A DNA stretch of 64,000 nucleotides, from NCBI GenBank assembly GCA_035630615.1, contig DASQKI010000115.1, forward strand, positions 1 to 64,000. The letters are read 5' to 3'. Numbering within the stretch: position 1 is the first letter of the stretch; every line of letters starts with the position of its first letter. Below are positions 17,563-26,428 of this stretch, in pieces. The notes under the pieces are model-generated. The model saw only the letters and a list, made by a program, of their open reading frames with translations, was not told where the DNA came from and did no database searches. This stretch comes from DATFRX01 sp035630615. Its GTDB lineage: Bacteria > Actinomycetota > Actinomycetes > Propionibacteriales > Nocardioidaceae. The translations under genes were made by a program, and so were the position numbers.

Positions 17563-19571
17563 GTGCCCTCGATCGGCAGAACGGTGTGGACGCGGGTGCC
17601 GCCGGTCGGGCCGGATTCGATGGTCAGGTTCGCACCGACCTCGCTCGCGCGCTCGCGCATCGACATGATGCCGACGCCGACCCGGTGTGGTCGGCAGCCG
17701 ATCCCGTCGTCGGAGACTTCGATGTCCAATCCGCCGTTGAGGCCGAGCCGTACCGAGCAGGACTGGCCACCCGAGTGCCGTACGGCGTTGGTCAGTGCCT
17801 CGAGCGCGATTCGGTAGGCGGCGACCTCAACGGCTGCCGGCAATGGCGGGAGTTTGGATGGTCCGTCCACTGTGATCGACGGTGCGCTGTCCGTCGCTCT
17901 GAGGCCTTCGGCCTGCTCCTGAAGTGCCGGCAGCAGGCCGAGCTCGTCGAGTGTCGGTGGCCGCAGCGCGTAGACGAGCGTACGGATGCTCGCGACCGCG
18001 GCCTGGAGGGTCGTTCGCAGGTCGCTGAGCAGGTCGTCCGCGCCGGGGACGTCGCCGGTCAGGTCGCGGGCGGCGTCGACTTGGAAGACGGCACTGGCGA
18101 GCGTCGGGCCTAGCCCGTCGTGGAGATCGCGGCGGATCCGGCGCCGTTCCTCCTCGCGGGCGACGACCAGGCGGTGCCGTGATCGCTGCAGGTCGGCGGT
18201 GAGGCGGACGGCGTGGACCGCGGCGGCGGCGTGCCGGCTGAGATCGGCCAAGAGCCTACGGTCTGCCGGATCCAGCGACTCACCGCGGTCGCGGGTCTCG
18301 ACGACGAGCCGGCCAACGTCGACTCCCCCGAATGTGAGCGGCAGAACGACCTCGTCACCTCGACCCGATCGGCCATCGCTGGCCGCTCGCTCCATGCCGT
18401 GCTGTCCGGGCACGTCGATGGCGGCGAACGGCAGCCGTAGTGCCTCCCTGATCGTCTCCGCGATCGTGCCTAGCGTGGCGGTGGTGTCGGTACTCGCCTG
18501 CACCCGGTCGGCGAGACGAGACAATCCGAGGTACGGGTCGTCGCGGTCGCCGTACATGAGGCGGTTGACCCGCCGCTGGAGTACTGAGCGAAACGGCTGC
18601 GCTGCTGCGGCGGCAACTGCCGTGGCGACGAGCGAGACCGCCAGCGATCGACCGCCGCCGGCGAGCGCACCGAACGCCAGCACCAAAAGCAGGTAGACGG
18701 CACCCACGCAGGCGGTCAAGGCGCCGTAGACGAGGGTCCGGTTGATTACCCGGTCGATGTCGTAGAGCCGGTAGCGCAAGATGGCGATCCCGACGGCGAG
18801 TGGAATGGCCACGACCGCGGCGATCAAGAACCCGAACGTGACGACGCTCAACTCGTCGCTGGACGCCCAATCCGCCAGGCACGCGACAAGCGCGGCTGGG
18901 AGCAGCCATGCCGCGTACGCCAGCCAGAGAATCTGGAGGCGCTCGACGCCGGACGACCGGCGGTATCTGGTGACCACGGCGACGGCAGCGGCGACCAGGC
19001 TGGCCAACAAGCCAAGCAGCACCACCATCTGCAGGGAGGACACGACGGCGGGGAGGTCGGGCAGGGGGCGTGGTACGTCGGTGAACGGCGCCTCGAAGGG
19101 ATCGGAGCTGAACAGCGATAGCAGGGTCGCCCCGGCGAATGAGCCGACGGCGACGACCGCCATCGGCCGCCACCGGGGCGTGGGCAGGTGACCGTCCGGG
19201 AAGACGAATCCAAGCGCGGTGATCCCGGCGAAGAGCAACGGCCAGCTGGCATCCGACCACAACACTGCGATTCGCCCACCCGGCAGCGATCCGGGCTCGG
19301 CCAGCAGCGCGTAAACCCCGTAGGCCTCGGTCGAGCCCGCGAGCGCCAGCGCCAACGCCTCCAGGGCGAGCACGAGCCCGATCCGATTGCCCGGGCGCCG
19401 CAGGCCGATGACGAGTGCAACCGCCGCAGTGGTGATGACGGCGATGGCACCAAACAGGGATTCGATCCAGGAGCCGGCATGCGACCCCGACGCCACTTCC
19501 AACCCGATCGCGACGGCCATCAACACGAGCGCCGAACCGGCACTCGCGAACGTGGCCTGCCGCGTGTCCAC
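17559..19571 (-). CDS. Membrane sensor histidine kinase (NarL-type partner)
   Basis: The N-terminal 330 residues hold about eight to nine hydrophobic segments, an integral-membrane sensor. A GAF-like cytoplasmic part follows (ADRVQASTDTTATLGTIAETIREALRLPFAAIDV). Next is the HisKA_3 dimerisation domain with phosphoacceptor His in RRIRRDLHDGLGP (near residue 480), then HATPase_c with N-box ALTNAVRHSGG and the G-boxes DDGIGC and VGIMSMRERA. It is followed by its response regulator with a 4-bp overlap. The signal sensed is unknown. Confidence 0.88.
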   Translation of the reverse strand: MDTRQATFASAGSALVLMAVAIGLEVASGSHAGSWIESLFGAIAVITTAAVALVIGLRRPGNRIGLVLALEALALALAGSTEAYGVYALLAEPGSLPGGRIAVLWSDASWPLLFAGITALGFVFPDGHLPTPRWRPMAVVAVGSFAGATLLSLFSSDPFEAPFTDVPRPLPDLPAVVSSLQMVVLLGLLASLVAAAVAVVTRYRRSSGVERLQILWLAYAAWLLPAALVACLADWASSDELSVVTFGFLIAAVVAIPLAVGIAILRYRLYDIDRVINRTLVYGALTACVGAVYLLLVLAFGALAGGGRSLAVSLVATAVAAAAAQPFRSVLQRRVNRLMYGDRDDPYLGLSRLADRVQASTDTTATLGTIAETIREALRLPFAAIDVPGQHGMERAASDGRSGRGDEVVLPLTFGGVDVGRLVVETRDRGESLDPADRRLLADLSRHAAAAVHAVRLTADLQRSRHRLVVAREEERRRIRRDLHDGLGPTLASAVFQVDAARDLTGDVPGADDLLSDLRTTLQAAVASIRTLVYALRPPTLDELGLLPALQEQAEGLRATDSAPSITVDGPSKLPPLPAAVEVAAYRIALEALTNAVRHSGGQSCSVRLGLNGGLDIEVSDDGIGCRPHRVGVGIMSMRERASEVGANLTIESGPTGGTRVHTVLPIEGT

Positions 19572-19711
19572 GGTTCGATGATCGCAGTAAAAGCCCTGCT
19601 GGGGAGCGGTCCGCCGTGATTTCCCGACCCACTAGGACCCCGGTCCCTGGTTCCCGGGACGGCAGCCGACCGACGCTGCTGCCATACGCGTCACGGATTC
19701 AAGGAGGATTC

Positions 19712-20368
19712 ATGAGCACTCCACGTCTCGCTCGATGGGCGCCCATCACGGGAATCGGGTTTGTTGCCCTGGCCATCGCCGTCATCTCCCTCGAAGGCGA
19801 GGAACCCGCCGATAACGCCAACCCGGCCGACATCGTCAGCAGCTGGCTGGATCGCGCCGACACCGCACTTTTGTCGGTGTTCCTGGCGACCGGCGCCGCA
19901 GTATGCCTTCTCGCCTTCGGCGCCACCCTCCGGAGTGCATTACGCTCGCGTGAGTCGGGGGAGGCCTCTTCGTCGACGGTCGCGTTCGCCGGGACCATCA
20001 TCGCCGCGGTCGGCCTGTTGTTCTCCGCCACCGTTTCGTTCGCCGCCAGCGAGAGCGCTGAGCAAGGCCATACCGATCCAACCGTGGCGCTCGACGCGCT
20101 GGCTTCAGAAGGTTGGATCCCGATCACGGGCGGCTTTGCCGCGATGTTCCTCGCCACCGGCATCGGCGCCATTCGCTCCGGCGGCCTGCCGAGCCTGCTC
20201 GGCTGGAGCGCACTTGTGTTGGGTGCGGCATTCGTAACACCGGCCGGCCTCGTCGCGTTCTTCCTCACCCCGCTCTGGATCATCGCGACCAGCGTCGTAC
20301 TTGTCCGGGCAGGCGACCGCCGGCAGCGGTTCTCGTCGGCGCCACAAGCCACCCAGCCGGCACACTGA
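19712..20368 (+). CDS. Integral membrane protein (218 aa)
   Basis: AAGGAGG seven bases before the ATG fixes the start. Six hydrophobic segments are seen, with a soluble loop after the first (EGEEPADNANPADIVSSWLDRADTA), a pattern found in DUF4386-like hypothetical membrane proteins. It is divergent from the histidine kinase on its left and precedes a second two-component operon. Function unknown. Confidence 0.65.
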   Translation: MSTPRLARWAPITGIGFVALAIAVISLEGEEPADNANPADIVSSWLDRADTALLSVFLATGAAVCLLAFGATLRSALRSRESGEASSSTVAFAGTIIAAVGLLFSATVSFAASESAEQGHTDPTVALDALASEGWIPITGGFAAMFLATGIGAIRSGGLPSLLGWSALVLGAAFVTPAGLVAFFLTPLWIIATSVVLVRAGDRRQRFSSAPQATQPAH

Positions 20369-20390
20369 GCTCGTCGCAACTGAGCTCGCA

Positions 20391-20425
20391 GGCCACGTCA
20401 GGTGTCGACGACATCGGACGTGGCC
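20391..20425. promoter_or_regulatory. 35-bp near-perfect palindrome upstream of a two-component/ABC operon
   Basis: Arms GGCCACGTC and GACGTGGCC enclose a concentric inner palindrome TGTCG-A-CGACA centred on 20408. Of 17 base pairs, 15 are complementary. It lies 23 bp after the previous stop and 28 bp before the histidine kinase GTG. The symmetry about a single base suggests a protein-binding operator more than a terminator, possibly for the NarL-type regulator of the same operon. Confidence 0.6.
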
Positions 20426-20453
20426 TCCGACGCACGACACTAGTCTCAAGAGC

Positions 20454-21596
20454 GTGGCGGATCCGGGAGACCTCTGGGGCGAACGCGCGCGGCTGAGGCC
20501 GCGGCAGCTGGTGTTCGACCTGGTCGTCGCCTCCGCCTTCACCCTGGTGGCGCTGGTGCCGGTCAGCGGGCAGCCCTGGCTGCTGGGCGGCACGCTGGCC
20601 ATGGGGCTAGCGCTCGCCGTCCGACGCGGGTCGTGGCCGTTGATGGTCGGACTGGCCGCGGTCACCGGTTTCTGCCAGGTCGTCAGCGGCGAGCTGGCGC
20701 CGGTGGCGGACGCCGGCTATGCGCCGGTCTTCTTCGTACTCGGCGCCCACCCGCACGCGTGGGTCCGCCGGCTCGGGCTGGCCGGCGCCGTCCTCTCCGC
20801 CATCGTGTTGGCGGGCGCCGTGGGCACCGGTTGGATGGGCGACGCGGTGTCGGGCGCGTCCACGACCTTCGCAGTGCTCGCCTCTGCCTCGCTCGCGCTG
20901 CTGGTCTCGGGCGGTGGCTGGGCGGCCGGCTACGTGCGGTGGCAGAACCGGGCCCGCATCAGCGCCCAGGTGCGGGGCGGCCTGGACCGGGAGCGCACCC
21001 GGATCGCGGCCGATATGCACGACCTCGTCGCGCACACCTGGGCCGTGGTCGCCGCCCAGGCGGATGGCGCGCGTTACACGCTGGGCACGCCGGAGGGTGA
21101 CCGCAAGGCGGCCGAGGCCCTCGACGTGATCGCCGAGACCGCCCGCGGGTCGATCTCCGACCTGCGCGACCTGCTGGCCGACCTGCGGTACCAGGAGCCC
21201 GCCGCCCCACCCGGCCGCGGCTCGCGCGGGGCGCTGGCCGAGCGGATGCGCGCCTCCGGGATGGACCTGCGCGTGGTAGAGCACGGCGAGCCCACCGGCT
21301 CCGGGCCGCGCGCGGTGACCACCCAGCGGCTGCTGGCCGAGTCGCTCACGAACGCGCTCAAGCACGGCGACCCGGGCCACCCGGTCGAGGTCGAGGAGGA
21401 TTGGCGCAACGGCTATCGTCTCGTCGTGCGCAACCGGGTAGGCGGCTCGCCTGGCTCCCTCGACCATCACCTGGGCACCGGCCACGGTGTCGCGGGCATG
21501 CGCGAGCGGGTGCAGCTGGCCGGCGGCACCTTCGTCGCGGGCGCTGCCGGTGACACCTGGGTCGTGCAGGCGGTCCTCCCGGAGCCCCCCGCATGA
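20454..21596 (+). CDS. Sensor histidine kinase, HisKA_3 type
   Basis: The GTG chosen starts VADPGDLWGERARLRPRQLVFD; the longer frame runs through the palindrome. Four to five membrane helices occupy residues 18-155. The dimerisation domain has the phosphoacceptor His in RTRIAADMHDLVAHTWAVVAAQADGA (about 188). The ATPase domain has LLAESLTNALKHGD (N-box) and GHGVAGMRERVQLAGG. This is the DesK-like actinobacterial class. The end overlaps the response regulator start (ATGA). Confidence 0.85.
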   Translation: MADPGDLWGERARLRPRQLVFDLVVASAFTLVALVPVSGQPWLLGGTLAMGLALAVRRGSWPLMVGLAAVTGFCQVVSGELAPVADAGYAPVFFVLGAHPHAWVRRLGLAGAVLSAIVLAGAVGTGWMGDAVSGASTTFAVLASASLALLVSGGGWAAGYVRWQNRARISAQVRGGLDRERTRIAADMHDLVAHTWAVVAAQADGARYTLGTPEGDRKAAEALDVIAETARGSISDLRDLLADLRYQEPAAPPGRGSRGALAERMRASGMDLRVVEHGEPTGSGPRAVTTQRLLAESLTNALKHGDPGHPVEVEEDWRNGYRLVVRNRVGGSPGSLDHHLGTGHGVAGMRERVQLAGGTFVAGAAGDTWVVQAVLPEPPA

Positions 21597-22237
21597 CCGT
21601 CCGCGTGGCCCTGGTCGACGACCAGGCGATGTTCCGCGCCGGCATCGCCCTGGTCTTGGACAGCCAGCCCGACCTCGAGGTGGTGGGCCAGGCCGAGGAC
21701 GGCGACCAGGTGCCCGCGCTGCTGGCCGACGTACGCCCGGACGTCGTGGTGATGGACGTCCGCATGCCCAGGGTCGACGGGGTGACCGCGACCCGCCTGC
21801 TGCACGAGGCGCTGGGCGAGGACGCACCGCGGGTGCTGGTGCTGACCACGTTCGACCTCGACGAGGCCGCGGTCTCGGCCATCGAGGTCGGCGCCAGCGG
21901 CTTCGTGCTCAAGGACGCCCGGCCTGAGCTGCTCCTCGCCGCCGTCAGGGCCGTCGCCCAGGGCAACCAGGTCGTCGCGGCGGGCGCCACGCGCACGCTG
22001 CTGGAGCGGTTTCGGACACCACGGGCCGCGCCCGGCCTTGAGTACGACGAGCTCACGCCGCGCGAGCGCGAGATCCTGTTCCGAGCAGCGGCCGGGCTCT
22101 CGAATGCCGAGATCGCCGCGGTCGAGCACCTCTCCGAGGCCACGGTCAAGACCCACATCTCTCGGATCCTGGCCAAGCTGGGCGCCCGCGACCGGGTGCA
22201 GTTGGTGGTCTACGCCTACGAGCACGGGCTGCTGTGA
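21593..22237 (+). CDS. NarL/LuxR-family response regulator
   Basis: Receiver domain: ALVDDQAMFRAG, phosphoacceptor in VVVMDVRMPRVDG (Asp54), lysine in GFVLKDARPE. LuxR HTH near residues 145-205: LTPREREILFRAAAGLSNAEIAAVEHLSEATVKTHISRILAKLG. It is coupled to the upstream kinase gene by a 4-bp overlap and followed 87 bp later by an ABC transporter, its probable target. Confidence 0.9.
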   Translation: MTVRVALVDDQAMFRAGIALVLDSQPDLEVVGQAEDGDQVPALLADVRPDVVVMDVRMPRVDGVTATRLLHEALGEDAPRVLVLTTFDLDEAAVSAIEVGASGFVLKDARPELLLAAVRAVAQGNQVVAAGATRTLLERFRTPRAAPGLEYDELTPREREILFRAAAGLSNAEIAAVEHLSEATVKTHISRILAKLGARDRVQLVVYAYEHGLL

Positions 22238-22249
22238 GGCGGGCCGCCG

Positions 22250-22265
22250 TACATCTCGCGATGTA
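22250..22265. promoter_or_regulatory. Palindrome TACATC-N4-GATGTA before the ABC transporter
   Basis: A perfect 6-bp inverted repeat with a TCGC spacer lies between the response regulator stop and the ATP-binding protein gene, about 60 bp before its ATG. Position and size fit a NarL-type regulator half-site pair controlling the transporter. Short length makes chance possible. Confidence 0.45.
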
Positions 22266-22324
22266 GCCAAGACCAGGCTCGCGGCCGATGTCCCGGACCG
22301 CCGTCGGTTCCTACCGTCGAGGTC

Positions 22325-23080
22325 ATGGACTCCTCGTTCGAATCGATCGTCTCCTTCCACTCGGTCAGCAAGGTCTACGGTCACGGCGCGGGGGAGGTGC
22401 ACGCCCTCAACAACGTGACTGTCTTGGTGCCCCGTGGCGGCTTCACGGCGGTCATGGGGCCGTCCGGCTCCGGCAAGTCAACGTTCATGAACCTTGCCGC
22501 AGGCCTCGACGACCTCAGCTCCGGTGAGGTGTACGTCGCCGGCCAGCCGCTGCACCGGATGGACGACCGGGCCCGGACCGTGCTGCGCCGGACCCACGTC
22601 GGCTTCGTCTTCCAGTCCTTCAACCTGGTGCCGACCCTCGACGTGCGCGAGAACGTGCTGCTGCCCTTCGAGCTGGCGCGACGGCGGCTCTCCGCCGACG
22701 AGCGCGCGTGGGTCGACCACCTCGTCGACGTGCTCGGCCTGGGCGACCGGGTCCGCCACCGCCCCGGAGAGCTGTCCGGTGGGCAGCAGCAGCGAGTGGC
22801 GATCGCGCGGGCGCTGGCGCCTCGGCCGTCGGTGGTGCTCGCGGACGAGCCGACCGGCAACCTCGACACTCGCAGCTCCCGCGAGATGCTGGGGCTGCTA
22901 CGCACGGCGGCCCGCGAGTACGGCCAGACCATCGTCATGGTCAGCCACGACCCGGTCGCGGCGTCGTACGCCGACCGGGTGCTGGTGTTGGCCGACGGCC
23001 GGCTCGTCGGCGACCACGCCGCCATGTCGCCGCACCGGATCGCCGAGCTGCTGATCGGCTTCGAGGCAGGTGCCGCATGA
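22325..23080 (+). CDS. ABC transporter ATP-binding protein (MacB/LolD type)
   Basis: All nucleotide-binding motifs are present: Walker A MGPSGSGKST, Q-loop FVFQSFNLVPTLDVRENV, signature LSGGQQQRVAIARALAP, Walker B VVLADEPTGNLDTRSS and H-loop VMVSHDP. The LVPTLDVRENVLLPFEL segment and the LDT after Walker B mark the MacB/LolD class that pairs with FtsX-like permeases. The last codons overlap the permease start (ATGA). Probable role: export or lipoprotein/antibiotic-sensing mechanotransmission, regulated by the preceding two-component system. Confidence 0.92.
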   Translation: MDSSFESIVSFHSVSKVYGHGAGEVHALNNVTVLVPRGGFTAVMGPSGSGKSTFMNLAAGLDDLSSGEVYVAGQPLHRMDDRARTVLRRTHVGFVFQSFNLVPTLDVRENVLLPFELARRRLSADERAWVDHLVDVLGLGDRVRHRPGELSGGQQQRVAIARALAPRPSVVLADEPTGNLDTRSSREMLGLLRTAAREYGQTIVMVSHDPVAASYADRVLVLADGRLVGDHAAMSPHRIAELLIGFEAGAA

Positions 23081-24480
23081 CGACCCGCAGTGACCTGGTC
23101 CTGGGTTCGAAGCGGGAGGTCGGCACCGTCGGTCTGGTGGCCGGCATGGCCGGCTTCTACGCCAGCGCCCTGCTCCTCTGTAGCGACCTGCTGGCTGTCG
23201 ACGCCGAGCACGCGGGCGGCAGCAGCTCGGTCGGCGTGCTGCTCGGTGCGGTGGCGTCGGTGTTCATCGCGATCGCGGTGTACGTCGCGGCCGTAGTCAT
23301 CGCCAACGGGGTCGACACCGTGGTGGCCGGTCGGCTCCGTCAGATCGCGGTGCTGCGGCTGCTCGGCGCGGACGCCGGCTCGCTGCGCCGAGCTGTGGTC
23401 CGGGGCGCCACGATAGTGGCCGCCTGCGGTGCGGTGGCGGGGGTGCTGATCGGAGCGCTCGTCAGTGATGTGACCCGCGCGGTGCTGGTGGCCCGAGGGA
23501 GTCTGCGGACGGGTGACTACACGTGGTTCCCGGTGCTGGCGCTGCCGTCGGCGGTCGTGATCACGCTGGCCGCGGCTTCTGCGGCCTGGGTCGGCTCGCG
23601 GGTCGTACTGCGGGCCACACCGGCCCAGGCCCTGCTGGGCGCAACCGTCCCGGCACCGGACACCCAGCGGATGGGCCGGCTCCGGCGGCTGGCCACCGTC
23701 GGGCTGATCGGCTCGGGGGCGCTGGTGCTCGCGCTGGCCGCGGCGCTGGGGGAGTCCGGCACCGCGGTGGGATTTCTGGTGGCGGTACTGGGAGCGATGC
23801 TCTCCGGCACCGGCATCCTGGTCGGTGCGCGGCTCGTCGTCCCCACCGTGGTCGCCCTGGCCAGCCGGCTGCTCGGCTCGGACCCGGCCAGCCGGGTCGC
23901 GGCCCGCAACGCCGTGCGCGAGCCCGGCCGCACCACCCGCTCCACGATGGGCCTGGTGATCGGCGTGACACTGGTGACCACGTTCGCCGCGGGCTTCGCG
24001 GCCATGCGCGCGTCGACGTACGACTGGGGACAGACGGCGGCCCAGGCTGCCCAGACCGACGAGATCCTGCGCAACGTTTCGGTGGTGATGGTCTGCGTCG
24101 TGGTGGTGTCCTCGGCGATCGCCGCGGTCGGCTTCGTCAGCACCATGTCCCTGGCCGTCATCCAGCGGACCCGCGAGATCGGCCTGCTGCGAGCCCTGGG
24201 CTTCACCGCCGGTCAGGTGCGCACGATGATCACTAAGGAGTCGGTGGCGCTCTCGGCCACCGCGATCGCCTCCGGCATGGTGCTGGGGCTGCTGTACGGC
24301 GCGCTGGGCGCGCAGTCGCTCATCGGCTTCCGCAACGACGGGTTCGTCTGGGGTCTGCCCGGCTGGGTCCTGGGCGGCGTCGCGGTCGCCGGCGTGGGGC
24401 TGGTGCTGGCCGCCTCTTGGGTGCCGTCGTCACGGGCGGTGGCCGTTGCGCCTGTCGACGCGCTTAGGGCCGAGGGGTGA
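23077..24480 (+). CDS. FtsX-like ABC permease
   Basis: A permease of 467 residues with two hydrophobic blocks. Each contains an FtsX-like region: VASVFIAIAVYVAAVVIANGVDTVVAGRLRQIAVLRLLGA and STMSLAVIQRTREIGLLRALGFTAGQVRTMI, the coupling helices seen in MacB-type permeases. The large extracytoplasmic domain of MacB is reduced. The start overlaps the ATPase gene by four bases. It forms the membrane half of the transporter. Confidence 0.88.
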   Translation: MTTRSDLVLGSKREVGTVGLVAGMAGFYASALLLCSDLLAVDAEHAGGSSSVGVLLGAVASVFIAIAVYVAAVVIANGVDTVVAGRLRQIAVLRLLGADAGSLRRAVVRGATIVAACGAVAGVLIGALVSDVTRAVLVARGSLRTGDYTWFPVLALPSAVVITLAAASAAWVGSRVVLRATPAQALLGATVPAPDTQRMGRLRRLATVGLIGSGALVLALAAALGESGTAVGFLVAVLGAMLSGTGILVGARLVVPTVVALASRLLGSDPASRVAARNAVREPGRTTRSTMGLVIGVTLVTTFAAGFAAMRASTYDWGQTAAQAAQTDEILRNVSVVMVCVVVVSSAIAAVGFVSTMSLAVIQRTREIGLLRALGFTAGQVRTMITKESVALSATAIASGMVLGLLYGALGAQSLIGFRNDGFVWGLPGWVLGGVAVAGVGLVLAASWVPSSRAVAVAPVDALRAEG

Positions 24481-24572
24481 GGACCCGATAAGGGCGTTGC
24501 CCCAGCCTTGAGCACCTCGTTCCCATCGCTGGTCAGCCAAGCGAGATGCCAGTTGCGACGGTTGCGAGGGCG

Positions 24573-25085
24573 TTAGCTGTGGTACTCGAGAGTGTCGCCG
24601 TGATGGGCGATCGTCCAGAGTTGCTCGGCGAGCTGGTCAGGATCGATTCGAGGCAGCTGATTGGTCTCGACTTGATTGAATTGGCCTTCGTCGAATAGTC
24701 GCGCGGCAGCACTGCGTTCGATGACCTGCCCGATCTGGAGACTGGCGATCCTGACGCCGTGAGCGTGGACGTCGGCTGACATTGCGTGTAGGAAGTTCAA
24801 CAGCCCGGCCTGCGGAACGCTGATGCTGGCCAGTGCTGGGTTCACGTCGCGAACGGCGATGCCCTGGGCTACGAGGAGCGCGCCGGAGCCGCGCTTGACC
24901 ATGCCAGGGATCAAGGTGTGCGCGAGTTCGATCGGGGACAGCAGATTCAGCGGCAGCCAGGTGTGCAACACGCTCGCGTCGAGGGATCGTGCATCGATCG
25001 GAAACCGGCTGACATCGCCAGGGCTGTAGAGGACCACATCTGGTGTTCCTGAGTCGTCGTGTCGCGGAACGATGCCCCCATCCAC
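24573..25085 (-). pseudogene. N-terminally truncated short-chain dehydrogenase/reductase
   Basis: The visible 170 residues begin at the strand-4 region of an SDR (PDVVLYSPGD, equivalent to the NAG motif) and continue through the serine helix region to the C-terminus (GLLNFLHAMSADVHAHGVRIASLQIGQV). The N-terminal nucleotide-binding part with TGxxxGxG is missing, and the usual catalytic YxxxK reads SVPQAGLL, lacking Tyr and Lys. The 5' end overlaps the opposite-strand TetR gene. Inactive remnant, or a much-diverged non-catalytic SDR relative. Confidence 0.6.
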
Positions 25086-25719
25086 CCAGCCCCCGGACTA
25101 CGGCGCGATGCCCAGCGCAACCAAGACCGACTGGTCGCCGCGGCCCCGTGCGACGTTCGCCGAACACGGCCTAGGAGCATCGCTCGAGGAGATCGCCCGG
25201 AGAGCGGGCGTCCGGGTCGGCACGCTGTATCACCACTTCGGCAGCAGGGTCGGCCTCATCGATGCGGCACTCACCGACCGAGTCGAAGCTTCGAGTCGGC
25301 TGGCCGAACAGGCTCTCGACTGCGCCGATCCATGGCAAGGACTCGTCGAGCACCTCACCGCGATCGCGCGATGGCAAGCCGAGGACCGAGGCTTCACTGA
25401 GGTGTGTGTCCACGCCTTCGCAGACGACCTGGCCATCGAGAAGGCCAAGGCGCGGGGCCACGAGCTAACCAAGCAACTCGTCGACCGAGCCCACCGCGCG
25501 GGTGTGCTCCGCCCCGATGTCGGGTTGACCGATCTCGGCCTCCTGGTCTGGGCGGTAGTCAGAGCGACCAACGGCGTCCGAACGATCGAGCCCGACGCGT
25601 GGCGCCGACACTTGGCGATCCTTCTCAACGGCTTACGTCCCGAAGCCGCACACGAGCTGCCAGGTTCGCCCCTCGACCCAGACCATGTCCGTGTCGCGAT
25701 GGCCTACCCAGGGTCATGA
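25059..25719 (+). pseudogene. TetR-family regulator with a one-base frameshift in the HTH
   Basis: From a GTG the frame reads GLRRDAQRNQDRLVAAA, the canonical first helix of TetR proteins. One extra C in the run at 25143-25147 then throws it out of frame, and the +1 frame resumes with TFAEHGLGASLEEIARRAGVRVGTLYHHFGSRVGLIDAAL and a normal ligand-binding domain to the stop. As printed only an ATG at 25072 opens the second frame, giving nonsense before the HTH. A single deletion restores about 219 residues. It would be expected to repress the divergent SDR gene, itself truncated. Confidence 0.7.
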
Positions 25720-25828
25720 CCGGCGTTCGGAGACGATCGCGTGCGTACGGCTCGACCGTCAGGTGCCGTGCGCCGGCTGATCACGCCGGGTACCAGTGTG
25801 CTGCCGCCGACGCTGACACAATGCCAGC

Positions 25829-26410
25829 ATGTCGCTCGTGCCCGGGCTGGACACCTTGGAGACCGATCGCTTGATCCTTCGGCGTCGCAGGGTGGACGAG
25901 GCCGCCATCTATCGCCAGTTGTGGACCGAGCGGGATCCGCGGGTGCCGCCGCATCGGCGGATCGATTCCGAGGGCCGACCGACTGTGGAGGACATCGCCG
26001 CGCAGATACGCGCTGACCTTGAGGAGTCGGGGCCGGGGGTCTTGGCGGTGGAGCGGAAGGGCACGGCCGATGTCATCGGGTATTGCGGGCTGATCATTCA
26101 TGGGAACGGGTCGCCCGACGAGCCGGAGTTGGCCTATGAGTTGCTGCGTACGGTTCATGGCTGCGGTTATGCAACTGAGGCAGGTCGGGCCGTGGTCACG
26201 TGGGCGAGCGAGGCGGGCTATCGGCGGTTGTGGGCGGGGGTCTGGGCCTGGAATGTCGCGTCGCGCCGGGTCCTGGACAAGCTCGGGTTCCGTCAAACTG
26301 ACCGGGTGGAGACCGACGCTGTCTACGGCGACAACCTGCTGACCGTACGAGAGTTTCGAAACGGCGTTGGGTTGTCATCCGTTCCCGAGGGTGGCCTGCC
26401 GCGTCGATGA
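25829..26410 (+). CDS. GNAT-family N-acetyltransferase (RimJ/RimL-like)
   Basis: LETDRLILRRRRVDEAAIYRQLWTE is the start typical of Acetyltransf_3 proteins. Acetyl-CoA binding is indicated by ELAYELLRTVHGCGYATEAGRAVVTWASEAGY (the R/QxxGxG/A equivalent) and by NVASRRVLDKLGFRQT. The last 15 residues beyond VREF look like a non-conserved extension. Substrate unknown; relatives acetylate ribosomal protein N-termini or small amines. Confidence 0.85.
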   Translation: MSLVPGLDTLETDRLILRRRRVDEAAIYRQLWTERDPRVPPHRRIDSEGRPTVEDIAAQIRADLEESGPGVLAVERKGTADVIGYCGLIIHGNGSPDEPELAYELLRTVHGCGYATEAGRAVVTWASEAGYRRLWAGVWAWNVASRRVLDKLGFRQTDRVETDAVYGDNLLTVREFRNGVGLSSVPEGGLPRR

Positions 26411-26428
26411 ACTCGATCCCGATGCGGC

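Noticed and set aside
22708..23076. Upstream extension of the FtsX-like permease frame
   Set aside because: It is a shadow of the ATPase gene; the ATGA overlap at 23077 is the normal start.
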